From NCBI GenBank assembly GCA_023451825.1, contig JAEXYA010000053.1, positions 1 to 60,481 on the forward strand: a stretch of 60,481 nucleotides of DNA, written 5' to 3'. Both the position numbers and the translations under genes were made by a program. Positions within the stretch are counted from its first letter, which is position 1, and each line of letters starts with the position of its first letter. The notes under the pieces are model-generated. The model saw only the letters and a list, made by a program, of their open reading frames with translations. It made no database searches and was not told where the DNA came from. The stretch is from Pseudomonadota bacterium. Lineage in GTDB: Bacteria; Pseudomonadota; Alphaproteobacteria; Rhizobiales; Xanthobacteraceae. Shown piece by piece: positions 59,137 to 60,481 of this stretch.

Positions 59137-60258
59137 ATGCAAGGACCAAGCGTGACCGCCGCAAGCCAGACCGACAACGGCCCGATGCTGGTGCTGGGGA
59201 TCGAGACGACCTGCGACGAGACCGCAGCCGCCGTGATCGAACGGCGGCCAGACGGCAGCGGTCGCATTCTCTCCAATATCGTGCATTCGCAGATCGGCGA
59301 TCACGCCCCCTATGGCGGCGTGGTGCCGGAAATCGCCGCGCGCGCCCATGTGGACCTGCTGGACGGGCTGATCGACCGCGCCATGCGCGATGCCGGTGTC
59401 GGCTATGCCGAACTCTCCGGCGTGGCGGCTGCAGCAGGGCCGGGGTTGATCGGCGGGGTGATCGTGGGCCTCACCACGGCGAAAGCCATCGCCATGGTGC
59501 ATGGCACGCCGCTGATTGCGGTGAACCATCTCGAAGCCCATGCGCTGACGCCGCGGCTGACCGAGCCGCTGGCATTTCCCTATTGCCTGTTCCTGGTCTC
59601 CGGCGGGCATACGCAGATCGTCGCCGTGCTCGGCGTCGGCGAGTATGTGCGGCTTGGCACCACGGTGGACGACGCCATGGGCGAGGCCTTTGACAAGGTC
59701 GCAAAAATGCTGGGCCTGCCCTATCCGGGCGGACCGCAGGTGGAGCGCGCGGCGGCGCAGGGCGATCCGGCGCGGTTCGATTTTCCGCGGCCGATGGTCG
59801 GGCGGCCGGAGCCGAATTTTTCGCTCTCCGGGCTGAAGACCGCCGTACGCAACGAAGCGAGCCGATTGTTACCGCTGGAGGCGCAGGACATCGCGGACCT
59901 GTGCGCGAGTTTTCAGGCCGCGGTGCTGGCCTCGACGGCGGACCGGCTGAAAGTGGGATTGCGGATTTTCGAGGAACGCTTTGGCCGGCCGCAGGCGCTG
60001 GTGGCCGCGGGTGGTGTCGCCTCGAACCAGGCCATTCGGGGCGGGCTCGAAGCCGTAGCGAAGAAGGCCGGCACCGTGCTGCTGCTGCCGCCGCCGGCGC
60101 TGTGCACCGACAATGGCGCGATGATCGCCTGGGCCGGCGCGGAGCGGCTGGCGCTCGGCATCAGCGACGGCATGGACGCGGCGCCGCGGGCGCGCTGGCT
60201 GCTCGATGCCGATGCCAAGGCGCCGGCAGGGCACAAGAACAGCCGGGCGGGATATTGA
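59137..60258 (+). CDS. tsaD: tRNA N6-adenosine threonylcarbamoyltransferase TsaD
   Basis: This protein of about 373 residues is the ASKHA-fold catalytic subunit that puts threonylcarbamoyl on A37 of ANN-decoding tRNAs. Visible are VLGIETTCDETAAAVI, the metal-binding His pair in HLEAHAL, FLVSGGHTQIV, TVDDAMGEAFDKVAKML, and the C-terminal LCTDNGAMIAWAG with its metal Asp. The ATG at 59137 is used; GTG at 59152 (AAGGA upstream) or ATG 59185 are possible. It precedes gpsA, a frequent alphaproteobacterial linkage. Confidence 0.95.
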   Translation: MQGPSVTAASQTDNGPMLVLGIETTCDETAAAVIERRPDGSGRILSNIVHSQIGDHAPYGGVVPEIAARAHVDLLDGLIDRAMRDAGVGYAELSGVAAAAGPGLIGGVIVGLTTAKAIAMVHGTPLIAVNHLEAHALTPRLTEPLAFPYCLFLVSGGHTQIVAVLGVGEYVRLGTTVDDAMGEAFDKVAKMLGLPYPGGPQVERAAAQGDPARFDFPRPMVGRPEPNFSLSGLKTAVRNEASRLLPLEAQDIADLCASFQAAVLASTADRLKVGLRIFEERFGRPQALVAAGGVASNQAIRGGLEAVAKKAGTVLLLPPPALCTDNGAMIAWAGAERLALGISDGMDAAPRARWLLDADAKAPAGHKNSRAGY

Positions 60259-60293
60259 GATGATTTTCGGTGCTCACGATGGCGCTCCGCTAA

Positions 60294-60434
60294 CCTCTCC
60301 CCGCTTGCGGGGAGAGGTCGCCGCGTCTTCGCGGCGGGTGAGGGGGACTCTCCTCACGCTCCCAGCCTGCGGAGGCTCCCCCTCATCCGTCGCCGCTTCG
60401 CGTCGCCACCTTCTCCCCGCAGGCGGGGAGAAGG
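60294..60434. repeat. Palindromic intergenic repeat, family A variant (copy 4)
   Basis: CCTCTCCCCGCTTGCGGGGAGAGG and CCTTCTCCCCGCAGGCGGGGAGAAGG (in blocks) lie at the two ends, each a hairpin. Between them GGTGAGGGGGA pairs with TCCCCCTCATC. The right end supplies the purine-rich region just before the gpsA ribosome site. Confidence 0.75.
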
Positions 60435-60447
60435 CAGGAGCGCTGCG

Positions 60448-60481
60448 ATGATCGCCTACAACTCCATCGCCGTGATCGGTG
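60448..60481 (+). CDS. gpsA: Glycerol-3-phosphate dehydrogenase (NAD(P)+), 5' end
   Basis: Only eleven codons are in the window: MIAYNSIAVIG, with the G starting the GAGAWGTA cofactor motif of GpsA in relatives. A ribosome site AGGAG lies about ten bases before the ATG. The position directly after tsaD matches the usual tsaD-gpsA order. The call rests on this context and the first residues. Confidence 0.6.
   Translation, partial: MIAYNSIAVIG

Overview
The window looks like chromosomal DNA of an alphaproteobacterium in the Nitrobacteraceae (Bradyrhizobiaceae): a relative of Bradyrhizobium, Rhodopseudomonas, Afipia or Tardiphaga. The basis is high GC, AcnA beginning MTSLDSFKC, the order mdh-sucC-sucD ... 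sucA-sucB-SDR-lpdA, a five-gene F1 ATPase operon atpHAGDC without F0 genes, hemD-hemX-hemY divergent from tsaD-gpsA, and many GC-rich palindromic intergenic repeats. This is inferred from recalled gene order and protein style, not from a search. Almost everything is housekeeping. I see no CRISPR array, rRNA, transposase or prophage.

Layout. 0-11 kb: ccmA (cytochrome c maturation), acnA, a secreted DUF1223 protein, a candidate structured RNA, DUF2794, a GNAT enzyme, a Bax-inhibitor-1 protein, and a YbbA/YbbP-type ABC exporter divergent from a TesA-like esterase. 11-17 kb: thpR, zapE, mdh, sucC, sucD. 17-22.5 kb: an accessory patch between sucD and sucA with an unknown protein, an orphan ParD-like antitoxin, an SDR, a frameshifted sulfurtransferase, a truncated acyl-CoA dehydrogenase, and OsmC with a TetR regulator. 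22.6-31.3 kb: sucA, sucB, an embedded DUF4160/DUF2442 pair, an SDR, lpdA, a membrane protein and an alpha/beta hydrolase. 31-38.9 kb: DUF4337, xerC, priA, a divergent polysaccharide deacetylase, two tandem RppH-type Nudix genes and a DUF533 protein. 39-44.4 kb: atpHAGDC on the minus strand, with an unexpected two-helix membrane ORF between atpD and atpC. 45-47 kb: rlpA and a secreted unknown. 47-54.5 kb, minus strand: a HTH/PIN toxin-antitoxin pair, proA, nadD, rsfS, rlmH, envC-like and ctpA. 54.6-60.5 kb: a small monooxygenase-like gene, tRNA-Thr(CGT), hemY, hemX-like, hemD, tsaD and the start of gpsA.

How the genes work together. Aconitase, malate dehydrogenase, succinyl-CoA synthetase and the complete 2-oxoglutarate dehydrogenase complex make most of a TCA cycle, and the F1 sector makes ATP. 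The envC-like/ctpA/rlpA/zapE/YibQ-type genes act at the cell wall and septum. hemD, hemX, hemY and ccmA belong to heme and cytochrome c supply.

Most notable signals: (1) a minus-strand structured RNA candidate with an intrinsic terminator at 4666-4800; (2) the membrane ORF embedded in the ATP synthase operon; (3) a DUF4160-DUF2442 pair inside the sucAB-lpd gene string; (4) a histone-H1-like Lys/Ala/Pro tail on RsfS; (5) gene order that a single inversion of about 35.4-47.0 kb would turn into what I recall as the usual arrangement; (6) the broken genes and perfect palindrome in the patch separating sucCD from sucAB; and (7) about a dozen intergenic inverted-repeat elements of several families.
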